Positions 1-13,151 are shown, counted from the first letter of the stretch. The stretch: 64,000 nucleotides of DNA from Amylostereum areolatum (GCA_012932865.1 SAXG01000023.1:375559-439558); one strand, 5' to 3'. Made by a program: numbers and translations. The notes: generated by a model not told the origin, from the sequence alone.

Positions 1-1091
1 CCCGCGATTCTGTCTCAGTGTATGGCTGGAAGAAGCCCAGCGAATGTGTCGCATTTGTAAGTCAGCCTCTTGCCACTACTTCATGGGAGTTCATTGCAGC
101 CTTGTCCTAGGATCTCTCCCGGGAAGACGACGGAAAGTTTTGCTTTCTCGACGATAAATATGTTCTAGTCCTCGACAACCAATTCGTCTCAGGGGAGTTG
201 AACCTCCTCGTCTACGAGTATCCCACCCCGGAGGACAAGGACGAGGAAGAACACGCTCTGGCATTCTCACTCCCCAACTTTTTCATGGATGTCGACCTAT
301 TTAGATCGTCTGTATCCGTCATCAGTCAAGACGACGAATACTGCGACGTGGGTGCCAAGTCCCACAACGGCTATTTTTCGTCCACCGACGCCGTTCGTCT
401 GCTGAAGTTTGACCTTGCATTCCAAGAACACGAGGAAGAAGACACTTATTCCGGGCGTTCAGAATCCTCCGAGGAAGCGGACGCGAAGGAAGGAGAGCTG
501 TTGCGCAACTGGATCCCAAACCTGCAACTCACGGTGCTCTCGACTGCTTTTACGGCGCCTCTGCGATCGGGGAAGCCGCCCGTGCCCGTATGGGATAGCG
601 TCGCCTGGAACGATTGGGCGCCCGGAAACGCGCACCTCGCGCCTAAATCCGGCTCTCCCTTTGCGCAGGTGTCGCATGGATATAACTGCAAAGCTTTTGA
701 CGTCGATCGTCGCAGCACCACTATCCGTGCTGGGGACGAGATACGGATTCTCGACTTTCATCCACAGCGCGTTGCGCAAGTCGCCAAGACCGGCGGACGG
801 GTGGAGGTTGCCAAGAGCGTTATTCAAGACAAGTGGCTGGCTAAGCCGAGTAGAGGCAAGCCGGTCAAATGTGAGGAGTCGTTCTTGAAGTACGCGGTCT
901 CAAGCTTTGCTGCCCCGAAGCAATGGAGTGGACGAGGCACGCTTATGCTCGCGGAGGACTCTGTGCTCATGATCGAAGTGAAGCTTTTCTGTTTTTCCTT
1001 ATGGCTCTAGTGCTGATTTAATTTTCAGGATAAAGCGACTCGCGACAAACAGGGAGTAGACTCCATTCCCGTTCACGTTTTGACGATATGA
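1..1091 (+). CDS. Unknown protein, 3' part of a gene that begins left of the window
   Basis: This looks like the last part of a spliced gene. A coding stretch probably ends near position 56 at a gtaagt donor. A new exon opens after a cctag acceptor at about 111 and runs open to 982. A donor (gtgaag, after the Glu codon) and a cag acceptor just before GATAAAG near 1030 then join a last exon ending at TGA 1089-1091. The product is rich in acidic residues in the middle (EHEEEDT, ESSEEAD) and has no signal peptide or membrane segment. The pattern of a phrase like VLVLDN followed by LLVYEY recalls the C-terminal halves of the large, poorly characterised basidiomycete F-box protein group. That is an impression only, because the F-box end would lie outside the window. 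Function is not assigned. Confidence 0.55.
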
Positions 1092-1459
1092 GATGTCCGG
1101 TACTACTGTACGTTACATGACACTACGTATGCCGTCGTACTGCGACTGAGAAAACTTGTGTATCGCCTCTTTCACCCTGTTGCTATTCTCTCTGAGAGAA
1201 TCTTACCGCCCTGTTACCCGTACCAGAATTCAGGACAAGTTACAAAACTGACATGAGTGTACCGCTGTTACTTACGACGCGAGACGCGGCGAGAGACTGG
1301 TAGTCACATGACCGTATCCCGGACCCGCCGGCACATTGGCATATGATTACCCCAAGTTCCGGGGCGCTCTCGCCGACTTTCATCCTCTCCTACTTAAGTT
1401 CTCCTCCTCACGACGGCCTTCACAAGCTCATTCGCCCACTCATCCTACATCAATTAATC
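1092..1459. other. Intergenic region, promoter side of the acyl-CoA dehydrogenase
   Basis: No gene is visible here. It holds the 3' flank of the preceding gene and the presumed promoter and 5' UTR of the following one. Pyrimidine-rich stretches lie at 1380-1450 just before the start codon, as is usual for basidiomycete promoters. No clear TATA box was found. Confidence 0.5.
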
Positions 1460-3050
1460 ATGCTTCGCGCTGCAACCCGCTCAATACCGCGCATCCGTTC
1501 CGTTGCGCGATCGGAGACTCAAAGGTGAGCATTCGTGCTAAGAGCCTGAGCGTGGATTGACGGACTCACGAACCGCCAACAGGACGTTCTCAACGTCACG
1601 TAGCACTCTGTCGCAGCTCAACTCGCTCCACACATTAACGGAAGATGAGGAGATGCTGAAGGAGTCTGGTGCGCTACATATTGTCTTGACCGTGCAGAGC
1701 CTGGCTGATACTGAAACGCCCTCCAGTGCGTCGATTTGCAGAGGACGTCGTGGGTCCGAAGGTGCGCGAGATGGACGAGAACGAGAAGATGGACCCAGCG
1801 ATTATAAAGGGCTGCTTCGAGCAAGGCGTGCGTTGCGTTCAGCTCTCTTTGCGTAATCACCAGACTGACCTTCCATTGCAGCTCATGGGCATCGAAACCA
1901 GCTCAGAGTTTGGCGGCGCCGAGTCCTCATTCACTTCTGCCATCATCGCCATCGAAGAACTTGCGCGCATCGACCCTTCCGTGTCCGTTATGGTCGACGT
2001 ACACAATACCCTCGTCAACACCGTTCTGCGCAAGTACGCCTCGGAGGAACAACAAGCAACATGGCTGCCTCAACTCGCAGAGTCGAAGGTCCGCCCATAC
2101 GTCCGGGGAACCTTTTCGCCCTCTCACACTCTTCGTTTAGCTCGGCAGCTTCTGTCTCTCCGAGCCTGCCTCCGGCTCCGATGCCTTTGCCCTTCAAACG
2201 CGCGCGGTGAAGGACGGCGACGACTACGTGATTAACGGCTCGAAGATGTGGATCACCAACTCGTACGAGGCCGAGTTTTTCCTCGTGTTCGCCAACGTCG
2301 ACATCAGCAAGGGCTACAAGGGCATCACCTGCTTCCTCGTCACGCCCGACACGCCAGGGTTCGCCATCGCGAAGAAGGAGCAGAAGCTCGGGATCCGCGC
2401 GTCGTCGACGTGCACGCTTACATTCGACGACATGCGCGTGCCTGCGGCGAACATCGTCGGTGGAGAGGGCAAGGGATACAAGATTGCCATTGAAATCTTG
2501 AACGAGGGTGCGTTTCATTCCCCCTCTTCATGCCTTAGAGGTATGCTCATCGACACTTGCACAGGTCGTATCGGTATTGCCGCGCAGATGCTCGGGCTCG
2601 CGCAGGGCGCGTTCGACAAGGCGGTTCCCTACACGTACCAGCGAAAGCAATTCGGGCAGGCAGTGGGCACGTTCCAGGGTCTCTCGTTCCAGATCGCGCA
2701 AGCTGCCACCGAGATCGAGGCGGCCCGCCTGCTCACGTACAACGCCGCGCGTCGCAAAGAGGAGGGGAAGTCGTTCGTGAAGGAGGCGGCGATGGCGAAG
2801 CTGTATGCGAGTGGCGTCGCGCAGCGCGTGGCGGGAGGCGCAATTGAGTGGGCAGGTGGGGTCGGGTTCACGCGTGAGACGGGTATCGAGAAGTTTTGGA
2901 GGGACTCGAAGATTGTACGTGCCTCGTTCTCTTCCTCTACTTTGGTGGAGAAAGTTGTTGACGTTCTTGGTATAGGGTGCGATCTACGAGGGCACGTCGA
3001 ACATTCAACTTCAAACGATCGCGAAATTCATCCAGAAGGAGTATTCATAA
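1460..3050 (+). CDS. Mitochondrial acyl-CoA dehydrogenase, short/branched-chain type
   Basis: This is an FAD-dependent acyl-CoA dehydrogenase that introduces the alpha-beta double bond in short or branched acyl-CoAs (fatty-acid or branched-chain amino-acid breakdown). Seven exons give an uninterrupted frame of 416 residues: 1460-1524, 1583-1668, 1727-1827, 1882-2088, 2141-2507, 2565-2914 and 2976-3050. The first about 25 residues are rich in Arg and Ser, as in a mitochondrial presequence. Family blocks in order are a PKVREMDE N-terminal helix, [13 protein letters not shown] in the FAD/substrate region, [27 protein letters not shown], and [11 protein letters not shown]. The last exon holds IYEGTSNIQ, with the catalytic-base Glu at about residue 397. 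Length is close to the roughly 430 residues of mitochondrial ACADSB-type enzymes. All introns are 50-60 nt GT-AG. The exact chain-length preference cannot be read from sequence. Confidence 0.93.
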
Positions 3051-3267
3051 CTGGAGCGCCATGTACTTTGCCGCTTGTCAGGTGGCTTTGTCCGTCGAGC
3101 TCATGTAGAGAAGCGGCATGTGCATGTATCAACAACGAGAGTCGTAGGAAGTCGACTTGATTGTCCAGGCTCACGATGGTCATCCAATATTACAACAACG
3201 ACTAGTAAGTTACACCTGTGGAAGCGGTAGATGCGTTATAAAACCCGTATACAACTAATCTCGACTT

Positions 3268-5853
3268 CTACTGAGAATATCGAGGCGGGGATACCTCCTC
3301 TTCCGGCTGCTGTTGTGCTCGCAGCCTCCCCGTTATCTCCACCATAAGCTCTCGCACAAGAGGTTCAATCGCACCCCCGTATGCGATCGCAGAGACCTCA
3401 GTTGTCGCAGCAGCCCTCGAACTTTCCGATGGCTGCGAGAGGCCATCAGAAGGGTTCATCACAAGTATCGAATGCTCCCGCTGGCGTGATAGCTTTCCGT
3501 TGGGGAGAAGAGTGGGTGGAAGCCGATTTGAGGCTGGGTTGTAAGGCTCCGAGACGAATGGTTGGATAGGCGACTGGGCGGCTAGGCTATTCGTAGAAGA
3601 GTACAGGCCACGATGGGCTTTTCGTCGTTGACGCCTGGCAAGGAGCAGGCCTAAGGTGAGAAGAGCGAGGAGCCCGAGGACACCGCCGACGGCCCCTCCA
3701 ATGATGGCGCCTGTGTGAGAAGCGGACTTCGAAGATGCAGAGTCGTTGCTGGGCACCGTTGCTGACGGACTCGGACTAGATGAAGTTGGTGAAGTTGAAC
3801 TCCCAACAGATGTGCTGTGGGATACAGATGTATTTAGCAGCTGCGGAAGATAAGGGATGCTTTGACCTACTTTGAACGTTGCGCCAGGTTGATGGCGGAG
3901 TTCAGTACTTGCAAGGCCGTGACTTCGGGATAAGCATGAAAAACGCTGCTAGCCGGTCCAATCCAGGAGGCATCGTATGCGTTCGAAGGAGGAAAGTAGG
4001 CCTTGCTTTGGAGGGCGCTGAACTGTATTATTGAGAGGTCAGAAGCAGCTCTGCGGTGGACAAAGGCTGAGTACCTGGACGGTAATGAACTGCTCGATGA
4101 ACTTGGCCATGTCGCTAGTGGGGTCGCTCAGCCACCATGCTTCATGTAATCCACGGATGAAATGGCCTGGGGCGACATCACGTTCGGGTGAGCCACTCCC
4201 GGACTAGTATGAGCATCCAAACAGCCGACCTTTATAACCGTTCCCGTAAGCATCCTCGTCGGTGCCTCCAGTCTCTGAATAAACGATGCATGAGTAGGAA
4301 ACTCGATGCGATGGCGCTGCATCGTGTGCGACTTGCCTTCAGAGATTACGCCGTCCGAAGGTCTAGTCCACACATTGAATGGCACCGATGTTGAGACCAG
4401 GTTTTCAGCCCTGCGAATAAAGAGTGAGCGACGATATGCTCTGTCATCGATGAATGCGCACAGGTTAGCCCAGGAGTCGTTTTTAAGCACGCTCGCCCAC
4501 ACCGCAAACCCTTGGATGGCAAATCCGGAATTGTATGAGAACTCGTAGGAGGCCCCCGACTTCTGGCATGATGCGATGTAGATGGTGTCCAGTATGATCG
4601 TATTGTTGTAGAGGTGGTTGCGAAGAAACGTGCCGGAGAGGTCGGCTGCGGTGCGGTATTGCGTTTGCGTGGTGGCATTGTACAAGTATGCGGAAAGTCT
4701 ATTGGGATGGGCGTGAGAGAAACATGGGCGTACACTTTTGGAGAAAGCGCGCACATGAGAAAGCGCCTACGCGTTTACATAGTCAGAGTGATCAACGGAA
4801 AATAGGAGAGAGAGGGATATCATACCCAACTGTTTCAGCGTTGACCTCGCCGTTGGTCTCGCTGGCAGATTTCTATATCCATTGTGAAAAAGCACTCGAG
4901 AGGTCGATAGGACGACTTACGAAGAAAATGCCTCCCGCGGTGGTTGCTGGCGTCAGTACGGAGCATGATCAGATCCGGGTGTCGGACGACGCTAGGGGTG
5001 GACATACACTCATCGCATGTAGACTGTAATGTAACGTTGGGTCGCGTGGGATGCGAGCCGCTAGCAGCTTGCGCCTCTGTGATGAAATACTTGTCCGCTT
5101 GGGCCCAGGCATCGGAGGCAATGTCGAGAAACGACTTCGATCCGTATGCGCGATAAGCGTAATACGCCGTAAGGCCCCAAGACCTACGAATGCAATGCAG
5201 CGTCAATGCGTGAGGCAATACGCCTCGATTACATCGTGCACGCACAGCGTATCACTGTTGTAAGCCTAGATATTATCCGGGATTTATCAGCGGTCATCAA
5301 GGGCGTTGTTGAGACACGGAACTCGACACGGAAGCATCGGGCATACCCTGTCAGACGTATCCGTGTGAACGGCCGCGGGATGTAACAAACAATACGAGGG
5401 ACTCACTGTTGCAAATAGTTCGGATTGACGGTCGTATATGCATTGACGTTGTTGACCACTGTAGCTTGATATGTGGTATTCCCAGCGACCCAGTCATTCA
5501 GGGCTACCACAGCCATTAATTCGGCCGACTGGAATGGTCTTGGAAAGGCTTTCTTCAACCGTAAGAGCTGTATTAACGGACAATGCTCGACTGCTCACAG
5601 TCGATTGTGCCGCTCGATAAGTTGACGAGTCGTAAAAGATCACCAATAGCATCTTGTGCGAGGACAGCCCGGTCGCTGTAGGACTGCGAGGCCGTCGACT
5701 TCGTTCATGTAAACACAATCAGATGAAGTGACCACACTGAAAGACGGTTGCTCTTACCTGGATCAGCCAATTGGAGGGTATGTTAAAGTTCTGCGCAGAA
5801 ACCAATTTGAAAATGAATGCTATCGAGACAAAGAGAAGAGAGAGAAGAGGCAT
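3268..5853 (-). CDS. GH76-like membrane protein, paralogue A
   Basis: This is a glycoside hydrolase family 76-like protein (family activity: endo-alpha-1,6-mannan hydrolysis or remodelling), predicted to sit at the cell surface. The start MPLLSLLFVSIAF gives a signal peptide ending at SAQ, then NFNIPSNW. Exon 1 is 5758-5853. Later exons carry ALNDWVAGNTTY, NSDTLSWGLTAYYAYRAY, AGGIFF, LSAYLYNAT, GFAIQGFAVW, RGLHEAWW and FITVQ. A Ser-rich linker and a transmembrane helix (GAIIGGAVGGVLGLL...) then lead to RRQRRK, an EPF-like QPFVSEP block, LVRELMVEI and the final PPRYSQ. All exons could be phased if a one-nucleotide exon at 5347 is accepted. One intron has a GC donor (4336-4335). It is the only array member on the minus strand. 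The usual DD pair is SD here, so hydrolytic activity is uncertain. Confidence 0.85.
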
Positions 5854-5925
5854 ATTAGCATTCAGACGGATGAGATGGATGGATGGACGGGAGTGTTCGA
5901 ATGGCGCGCGTGGAGACCTGGACAG

Positions 5926-5933
5926 CTTATATA
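5926..5933 (-). promoter_or_regulatory. TATA box of paralogue A
   Basis: On the minus strand TATATAAG lies about 73 nt upstream of the start codon at 5853. This spacing would put transcription start near 5900. It is a good match in sequence and position, but there are no transcript data. Confidence 0.5.
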
Positions 5934-7071
5934 TCTCACACGAGTGCGGGTCAATACGCAAGTAAGGACAATGCCGTGCCTTTCTTGAAGCTTGCACTGT
6001 GATGCGGGAAGAATGGATCAGATTCTACTAGAGTTCGAGAAAGGGCTCAAGGATCGCATTTTGAGAAGACAATCGTGAGGGAGGAGTCGAGGATACCGGA
6101 TCGGACAGCCGCTCAAGAGAAGGGGGAATTGATGGTTTTGATATGGCAAATGTACGTACCGTACGCATTCGATACAAACCCGCCCGGAAGAATACTTGAG
6201 TGACTGAGTTGCACGACCCGGATTTTTGCCCTCATAAATTGGCGACCAAATTCCGACGGCACATGGTTCTCTCGTAACAAAGTAGCAGAAGGGCGAGCTG
6301 AGGATGAGAATGGCGACGCGAATAAGATTGTTGCTAGCAGGGTTGGAATGGGACTTGCCACTTGGGGATAGGGAGTCGGGAGCTGTCCGGCCCCGGAAGG
6401 CAACGGCCTTGAATCCTAACAAGGACAAACACGATCCGGCCGGCAGACCCCGCTCGTGGCAAAAATATCGATTTCCATTGTTCCAGTCCGAGTGCCGTGA
6501 CCGCAAGTGCATAACCGCCTCTATTTATTGTGCTCAAGCTCTCAACAGTTATAATCAAAAGAAGGCGCAGCCTTCCGTACCTTCGGATCGAACTCATCGA
6601 AGTTATGGACAAAGAACACGCCCCGTGCATGGGCAGACTCCTCAGACTCCCACAGGTATAGATTGAAGACGCCATCAGAATGATGGTCGCCAAGCTGAGC
6701 GAGTTTGGCGGTACTTTCCATATCACCTGCAGAACAGTGCCTCGTCCAGCGTGTTCATAACCTGCGCGAGTCTTGCCTTGTAGGCCATTATATGTAGCAT
6801 CAAGGTCTACCTGTCCACTGCTCCGTCACATCGGACTCGTGCAATGCCAGGTATGTCCTTTCGTACTTAGAGTCAATTTTGATGATCTGTGGCTGAGCAT
6901 CAACGTTAGCTTAGAGCATCTGATCGTTGTGCCAGAGCGCCTACGAGACGTCGAAACGATACTTATGGTCAGCTTGCCGTGGTTGACTGAGCTCTCCCTT
7001 CTTTCCTTCTTCAATCTTGTCACCTTCAATTCCGAACTGCGCTTTCGTCCGGGACGCTCCTTCCTATTTCT
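5934..7071. other. Divergent intergenic region between paralogues A and B
   Basis: This 1.1-kb stretch separates two members that are transcribed away from each other, so it should hold the promoter of B and distal control sequence of A. Apart from one short unassigned reading frame at 6542-6721 on the minus strand, no protein family was recognised. Confidence 0.4.
6542..6721 (-). CDS. Possible small unknown protein or first exon
   Basis: A 59-codon frame opens with MESTAKLAQLGDHH and ends with TGA at 6542. The text is acidic and aromatic (LYLWESEE, VFFVHNFDEFDP) and reads more like a real protein than a random frame. A gtacgg donor follows FDPK, so it may be a first exon of a longer gene whose other exons I could not phase. 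No family was recognised. It lies in the divergent space between two GH76-like genes. Confidence 0.25.
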   Translation of the reverse strand: MESTAKLAQLGDHHSDGVFNLYLWESEESAHARGVFFVHNFDEFDPKVRKAAPSFDYNC

Positions 7072-9644
7072 ATGTTCGTGAACCGTCGTTTCCTCCTTAT
7101 CTCGCTCCTTCTCCTGGTTCCCATTTGCATATCGGCCCAAAGTTTCAACATACCAAGCACCTGGCAAGTTAAGTCCGTCGTCGCCGAGGGAGTTGAGCAT
7201 TAGTAGACTGATGCGCACATACTCAGAATAGCACCTCTAGCATTGCCCGCAATGACCGTATAGAGATCGCTGAGAATGCTTTGAGAAAGGTACTCGGTGC
7301 TAGTTCCGGCACCAATCCCAGTGAGCATCATCCACTCGTCGTCTAGTACTATTTTTTCGGCTCCTAAGCACATCTTAGACTCTCACTCCGCCGCGGAGAC
7401 GGCAAGCCTTCTTGCTACCCTTGCATTGAACGACTGGATCACAGGAAATTCGGCCTATAATACCACCGTGGCGACTATTCTCCACAAATTTAGCGCTTCT
7501 CATCTAAATTTTCAACGCAGATCGTGAGTTTTACACATTACATACTCGCGGCTGGATGCTGGATTGAAGAGGTGCTTACTATCCTTCTTTGCTCCGAAGC
7601 GTACGTGCGCATTATCACGTAGCTAACATTCTCTCTTGCTAAAGCAATCACTGGGTTCAGAATCCGTTGAATAGCGATACCTTGTGCGTGCAGTCCCGCT
7701 GTGTCACCTTTGCGTTCATCTCATCAGGTCGCTTTAGATTATGGGGCCTCGCGTCTTTCTACGCGCATCGTGCCTACAATGGCAGTCTGTACTTGGACAC
7801 AGCCGTTGGGGTTTGGAATTACGCCCATCAGTTTTTTATTACGGAAGATCAGGCGGCCCACGGTGTCCAACCGACCCGAAACTTTACGCTTCAGCCACAG
7901 TGCAACGGACGTGAGCATACATGGTCTGATTGTTAGACATTACTTGAAAATTCTGTCAGATTCCCTGGCCGGTGGTGTGTACCTTGTAAGCCTTCGCCTT
8001 CCCTCTACCTGAGTCGACATTTTCTAAACGAAAACAGGTTCCAGACGTTCAGAGCGACGACCGGGTCAACACAGAGACAGTAGGGTACGCTTTCATTAGC
8101 ACTCTATGCGCGCTTTCTTTGACTTTCGTCATCACAGGGCTTTCCTGACGTGCGTTTGTCAAGCGACTCCTCGCCGATTACTGACGCAGTGCCGCACGAC
8201 AGACTTTCTGCGTACCTTTTGGAGATTACTTCCAATAAGACGTACCAAGACGCTGCCAACCTGTCCGCAGCGTTCATTCAAAACCATCTTTCCAAGACAG
8301 TTATATTTGACACTCTGAACACGAGTACTTGTGAAACTAACCAAGGTACCTTCTCGTACAACTCGGGTTTCGCCATCGAAGGGTTCGCAGTTTTGGGAAA
8401 TGCGTCGAGTAATGAAACTTGGACTAACCTGTACGTTCTTTGGTGGTCCTCGACGTCTATATGGCTTACTAAGATGTTGCATAGCGCACACCAATTAGTT
8501 GCCACCGCAGTGCTATTTCCGACGTGGACAGATCCAACGGGTGTGATTATCGAAGGTGCCGTTTCCCATCGAATGTTCGTATTGTACGCCCCTTGCAGAT
8601 GTTGCAGGACAGAAAATTTAACCGACCTTGTCGACGCGAAAAATGGCTTCAAACGTACGTCCTTTATGTCTCTGTGCCAGTCTTTTTATGTTATATTAAC
8701 GAACGTCATATCTAGGTATCTTCGTCCGCGCCCTGCACGAAGTATGGTCACGGAACCCCCAGGATTCGCCTATCGCTGAGTTTATCGCAAGCTACCTCAC
8801 GGTGCAGGTCCGGACGACATGCTCGGCTTACCCCGCGCTTCCCGCTGACTTTGTTCGGTAGTTCAACTCCATCCTGTCGGTCGCAACCATTCCGCAGAGT
8901 GATGTGTATTCGCCGTTCTGGAAAGGTCCGCCGCCGGTGTCAGGCAAGTTGGACGCACTATCTCAGGTCATCACGTCGTATGCCCTCAACTCTGCAATCA
9001 ATCTGCCCGTATCGGCCAGTCGTACTAGTGAACCAGAAAGGTGCATTCCCTTGACTATTGCTCCCGCCCTGTAGTTGATCACAAGCATCAGCGGAAGCCC
9101 CAGTGGCGCTTCAGGTCTAGCAACGCCACCTACTTCCACTTCCTCGAAGCATTCTGCGGCTGTAGCTGTGATTGTTGGTGGAGTTATTGGCGGCCTTGTA
9201 GGTCTTGCCGTGATTTCAGGCGTCGTCGTCTTCCTATTCCGCCGACGCCGACGCCACCACCACCGTTACAAGCAACCTCAACATCCGTCTTTCAACCCTA
9301 GGGCGATGACCCGGGACATAGGACCACCCAGGCGAAATTCTCTGGGGATAGACCCCATCGACCCCGATCCATACTCCCCGCGTGGGTCCCCAGCCAATGG
9401 TCGGGTCCTTGGCAACAAATTACAGCGCGAGCTGGATCGCGGAGTATCCCCAGCCTATGGGCCTCCCCCCTCAACGGCCCCGCCGCCAAGCGTCGTCCCG
9501 CCTTCATCCGATGGGAGAAGGCAGAGGGAAGCCAATGCGGCACTCGTGAGGGAGGTTAGGGAGGTGGTGGCCACTCTCTTGGTGAATTTGCGTAGCCGTA
9601 GTGAGAAGTCACCAGCAGGAGCTGGTGCAGCGGGGCGAGGATGA
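7072..9644 (+). CDS. GH76-like membrane protein, paralogue B
   Basis: This is a signal-peptide protein of the GH76-like family. MFVNRRFLLISLLLLVPIC is cleaved around ISAQ, followed by SFNIPSTWQ. Exons can be joined through NSTSSIARNDR, LALNDWITGNSAY, NSDTLLWGLASFYAHRAY, AGGVYL, LSAYLLEIT, GFAIEGFAVLG, TDPTGVIIE, KNGFK, RALHEVW and YLTVQ. The membrane segment is VAVIVGGVIGGLVGLAVISG, followed by RRRRRHHHRY. The tail keeps the helix LVREVREVVATLL but ends GAAGRG, so it lacks the PPxY found in other members. The SD replaces the family DD pair. A one-nucleotide exon at 7600 fits the frame. An alternative acceptor at 7644 (exon from 7645) also fits. It is adjacent to paralogue C in the same orientation. 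Confidence 0.82.
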
Positions 9645-10738
9645 TAGATTTGGTCGATGTCGATCTGGAAGTGTTCGTGACTTCTGAGTGAGGGGGAAAG
9701 TTGATTATAGCTCGATTTGGAACGAGCTGGCAGCGAAAAAATAAGTATGCGGCGTGCCGTTGTGCCGAGCCCACCCGTGCGGCTGTGTCTGCCGTGTTTA
9801 GAATACTTTTGTGATAATTGTTCAACAATGCGACTTTTGCTTTCATTCGCCTTCATCCTACCCTGTCCTCAACGTCCAGCTGTGCCGTGGAGTGGCCACA
9901 TCGTTTCAGATACATATCCCCTCGATACGCCACCATGGCTGATTCCTCAAGATCGCTCTTCTTGACCCGTTGACCCGCTGTTCGGAAGTTGAACAAACCC
10001 CTGGTTGTCGGCCGTACAGCGGTTGTCATCATTCGTTGTGGCTCTGGGGGGTGGATCATGGTACAGTTTAACGTCTGTTGACCCAGACTGGCTGAGCAAT
10101 GTGCAGTGCTACGAGGTGTGTAACGACTATCTGCTCCTTCCTTCCCTTTTTTCTGATCAGTGAACCTCAGAAGATAAGGCATTCTATGCACGTACTAAAG
10201 AATCAAAGATGTACCCGTTGTGATCTACGCACCTACATGCAACACATCCCCTTCGTCCGTTCGTCGTGGCCACTGCAGGGCTAGCTTCGCGAGTCTCGTG
10301 GACGCCTGACCAGTTCTACTGATTGCTGGCGTTCCAACATCCATTACACTGTATTCGACTCCGGATTGAGTCCGTCAGTCTACACAAGTCGAAGGTACGC
10401 AACACCACGTGCTTATCCTTGTTTTAGTTGACTGACTTTCTATTGCGGTCTATGTAGCTCCATGCGTTCAGGAGATTGTTCCCCCCCAAAAGATATATAA
10501 AGCCACATGGATGCGAACATTGCCTCGGATGTCGCGGCGTTCAACCACCAGCTTCACACCGCATCAAAATATACCTCTGTACCGTACGTATCTACCATCA
10601 TTGCATCATCTTGTTTTTCCTGGGTCACTTATAAGTACCTCCGTCCCTGTCTACGACGTAACCCATCTTCCCTTTCGTGTTTGTTATCTTCTCCGATAGT
10701 CCACGGGCATCGGGACCGAGTCCAGTATTGCTCTTTTC
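9645..10738. other. Intergenic region between paralogues B and C
   Basis: No recognisable gene. A TATATAA sequence at 10494-10500 follows a run of C residues and may be the core promoter of paralogue C, which would then have a 5' leader of about 200 nt. Short open frames in this stretch show no family resemblance. Confidence 0.4.
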
Positions 10739-13151
10739 ATGCTGTCCTTACCGATTGTCCTCGGTTTATTCTGTCTAGCCGTAATCTGTGCAGCCGCGCA
10801 GGACTTTACAGTCCCAAGTTCTTGGCAAGTTGAGTCCACCGTCAACTCAGAGCATGACGACTGGATTTGATCAACATGATTGTCATTCTTCAGAACACAA
10901 CCTCCAGCCTCGGGCGCGCACAAAGGGCACAAATCGCAGAAGATGCCTTGGACCGACTGACCCCGTTGATTAACAACGCGACTGGGAACGTTGATAGTAA
11001 GCAACCTCAGTTTGTATAGCTTTTTCACGAGTTAATCGTCTGTTTGGCAGCACTTCAGGGCTTGGGAAATGTCGCAAGCTTGCTCGCCACCTTCGTACTG
11101 AATGATTGGGCAAACAGCAGGACATCATATAGGGATATGGTCGCTAGTAATCTGACAACGTACTCTAATCTCTATCCTAATTTTACACACCCATCGTGAG
11201 TGAACGTGTTATATTCCGGGCGCTAGTGCTCATAACCGTCGTCTTCCCCTGCAGAGTGCGTTGGCCAACCATCGCCCTGATAACTCAGTTGCTGACCTCC
11301 TCGTAGCCAAGTTTCGTCAGTGATAGTGTGTATGTGACTGTCTTCTGTCGCTTGGATGCATTTTGCTGATAGCTTCGTTTCAGACTCTGGGGCCTTACGT
11401 CTTTCTATGCATTTCGGGCTTACAGCGACGTGTTATTTTTGAACGCTGCAACCCGTGTCTGGGACTTTACATCTCAGTTCTTGATCACTGACGCTCAAGC
11501 CAAAGCCGGACATCAGCCCACGCGCAACTTCGCGATCCCAATTCAAGGTTGTAACAACTGTAAGAGCTTTTCTCGTCCTCCCGGATGTATCACTCATGCG
11601 ATCGTATAGCGACGGTTGCCGGCGGCGTATTTTGGGTAATGAAGCCCAACCTCTGTGAATAAGAGACCTCTGACTGAGGTAGTATGTATCCAGATCGCAG
11701 ACGCTCCTGACAATGCCGGGGTGAATGGCGAGACTGTTGGGTATGCCCTTGTCGTTTAGTTGCCAGATGCATTTTGTTGACGAACAATACAGGCCATTTC
11801 TTGCGTACGTGAGCCTGTACAATGTCCCATTTTCCTTGCCATGACACCCTATCAACAGCCTCTCTGCGTACCTGTTCGAAGCTACCTCGAATGAGACGTA
11901 TGGATCCGCGGCCAATTTATCCGCGTCCTTCATCCGTAACCACCTTTATAACGGCACGATTATTGCCGATGGGTTCGACGTAGTTCAATGTCGTAACACC
12001 CCCGGTATATACACGTACAATTCTGGCTTCGCTATCGAAGGCTTGTCGGTCTGGGGCAACGCTTCCAAGGTCGAAACATGGTCATCATTGTACGCTGAAC
12101 ACTTCTCTCTCATGTACCATGTTTCTCATCCATGGGGGTTGCCTTGGGCAGGGCCGCAGAACTCATCTCAACCTCCGTACCAGATCCTTCGTGGACGAGT
12201 TCAGCGGGCGTAATTATCGAGGGTGCGTCGAGTGTACAACATCTGGCGTCTTGGTCTCATTATCATCATAGAGAGTGCCACACAGATACTCTCGGATAAC
12301 CAAAACGGGTTCAAACGTGCGCTTAAGCATGTTTCTTGCTGAGATAACATCGTAACTGGTCCCAAATGTCAGGCTTTCTAGTCCGTGGGCTCCACGAAGC
12401 GTGGTGGCGCAGCGACCCTAATTCGGACATGGCCAAGTTCATCGCGAGCTATCTCACTGTTCAGGTTCTCCCGCTGTTTCGCCATTCATACGTCTTCGCT
12501 AACTTTAGCTCCAGTTCAACTTCATGACGAGTTACGCAACGAGACCTGGAAGCAACGTGTATTCCCCGTTCTGGGGTGGGCCTCCCCTCACACAAGGGAT
12601 CGATCCGCTCTCGCAAGTCATCGCCATGTATGCCTTGAACTCAGCCATCAACCTTCCTCTGATGAACGTCAGCTCGAATGCGAGGTACTGTCTTTCGAAG
12701 ACAGTAAGAGGGTGTCACTGACGGTCGGCACAGCGATGTCTCTCCCGGCTCAGCTGCTGCTCCGGCAGCATCGACCACCAAAGGTCCCTCCGCAACTGAC
12801 CATGATCATGTCGGATTAATCGTTGGCGGTGTCGTCGGTGGGCTGGTCTCGGTTCTTGCAATCGCTGGCCTCACGATACTGGCCCTTCGGCGTCGTCGTT
12901 TCTATCGCCAGCTCTCTCCTCGCACGTCAATGATAGCCGAGATAGACCCCTTCGACGTCCAGCCCTCCACAGAGGCCAAGAAGAACGTGTGGGCCATGCT
13001 TTCAGTCCGCGCCAGGACGACCCCAACAGTACTTTCGAATCCGACTACAACGAGCGTGACCTTGACCTCGTTCCCAGGATCCGCGCCGAGCCGGTCGGGG
13101 AACGCACGTACCACACGTATCGGAAACAGGCCTGTACGATCAGGGGGGTAG
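10739..13151 (+). CDS. GH76-like membrane protein, paralogue C
   Basis: This is a GH76-like surface protein. MLSLPIVLGLFCLAVIC gives a signal peptide cleaved near AAAQ, followed by DFTVPSSWQ. The exons carry NTTSSLGRAQRAQIA, FVLNDWANS, VSDSVLWGLTSFYAFRAY, TVAGGVFW, VNGETVG, LSAYLFEATSNETY, GFAIEGLSVWGN, SAGVIIE, NQNGFK, RGLHEAWWRSDP and YLTVQ, all in frame. After a short linker comes the membrane helix VGLIVGGVVGGLVSVLAIAG and then LRRRRF. The cytoplasmic tail is short, contains IDPFDV where relatives have EPF, and ends without the LVREL helix or PPxY. A one-nucleotide exon at 11255 fits, although an acceptor at 11309 gives an equally open frame. It is convergent with the RPC1 gene. Confidence 0.84.
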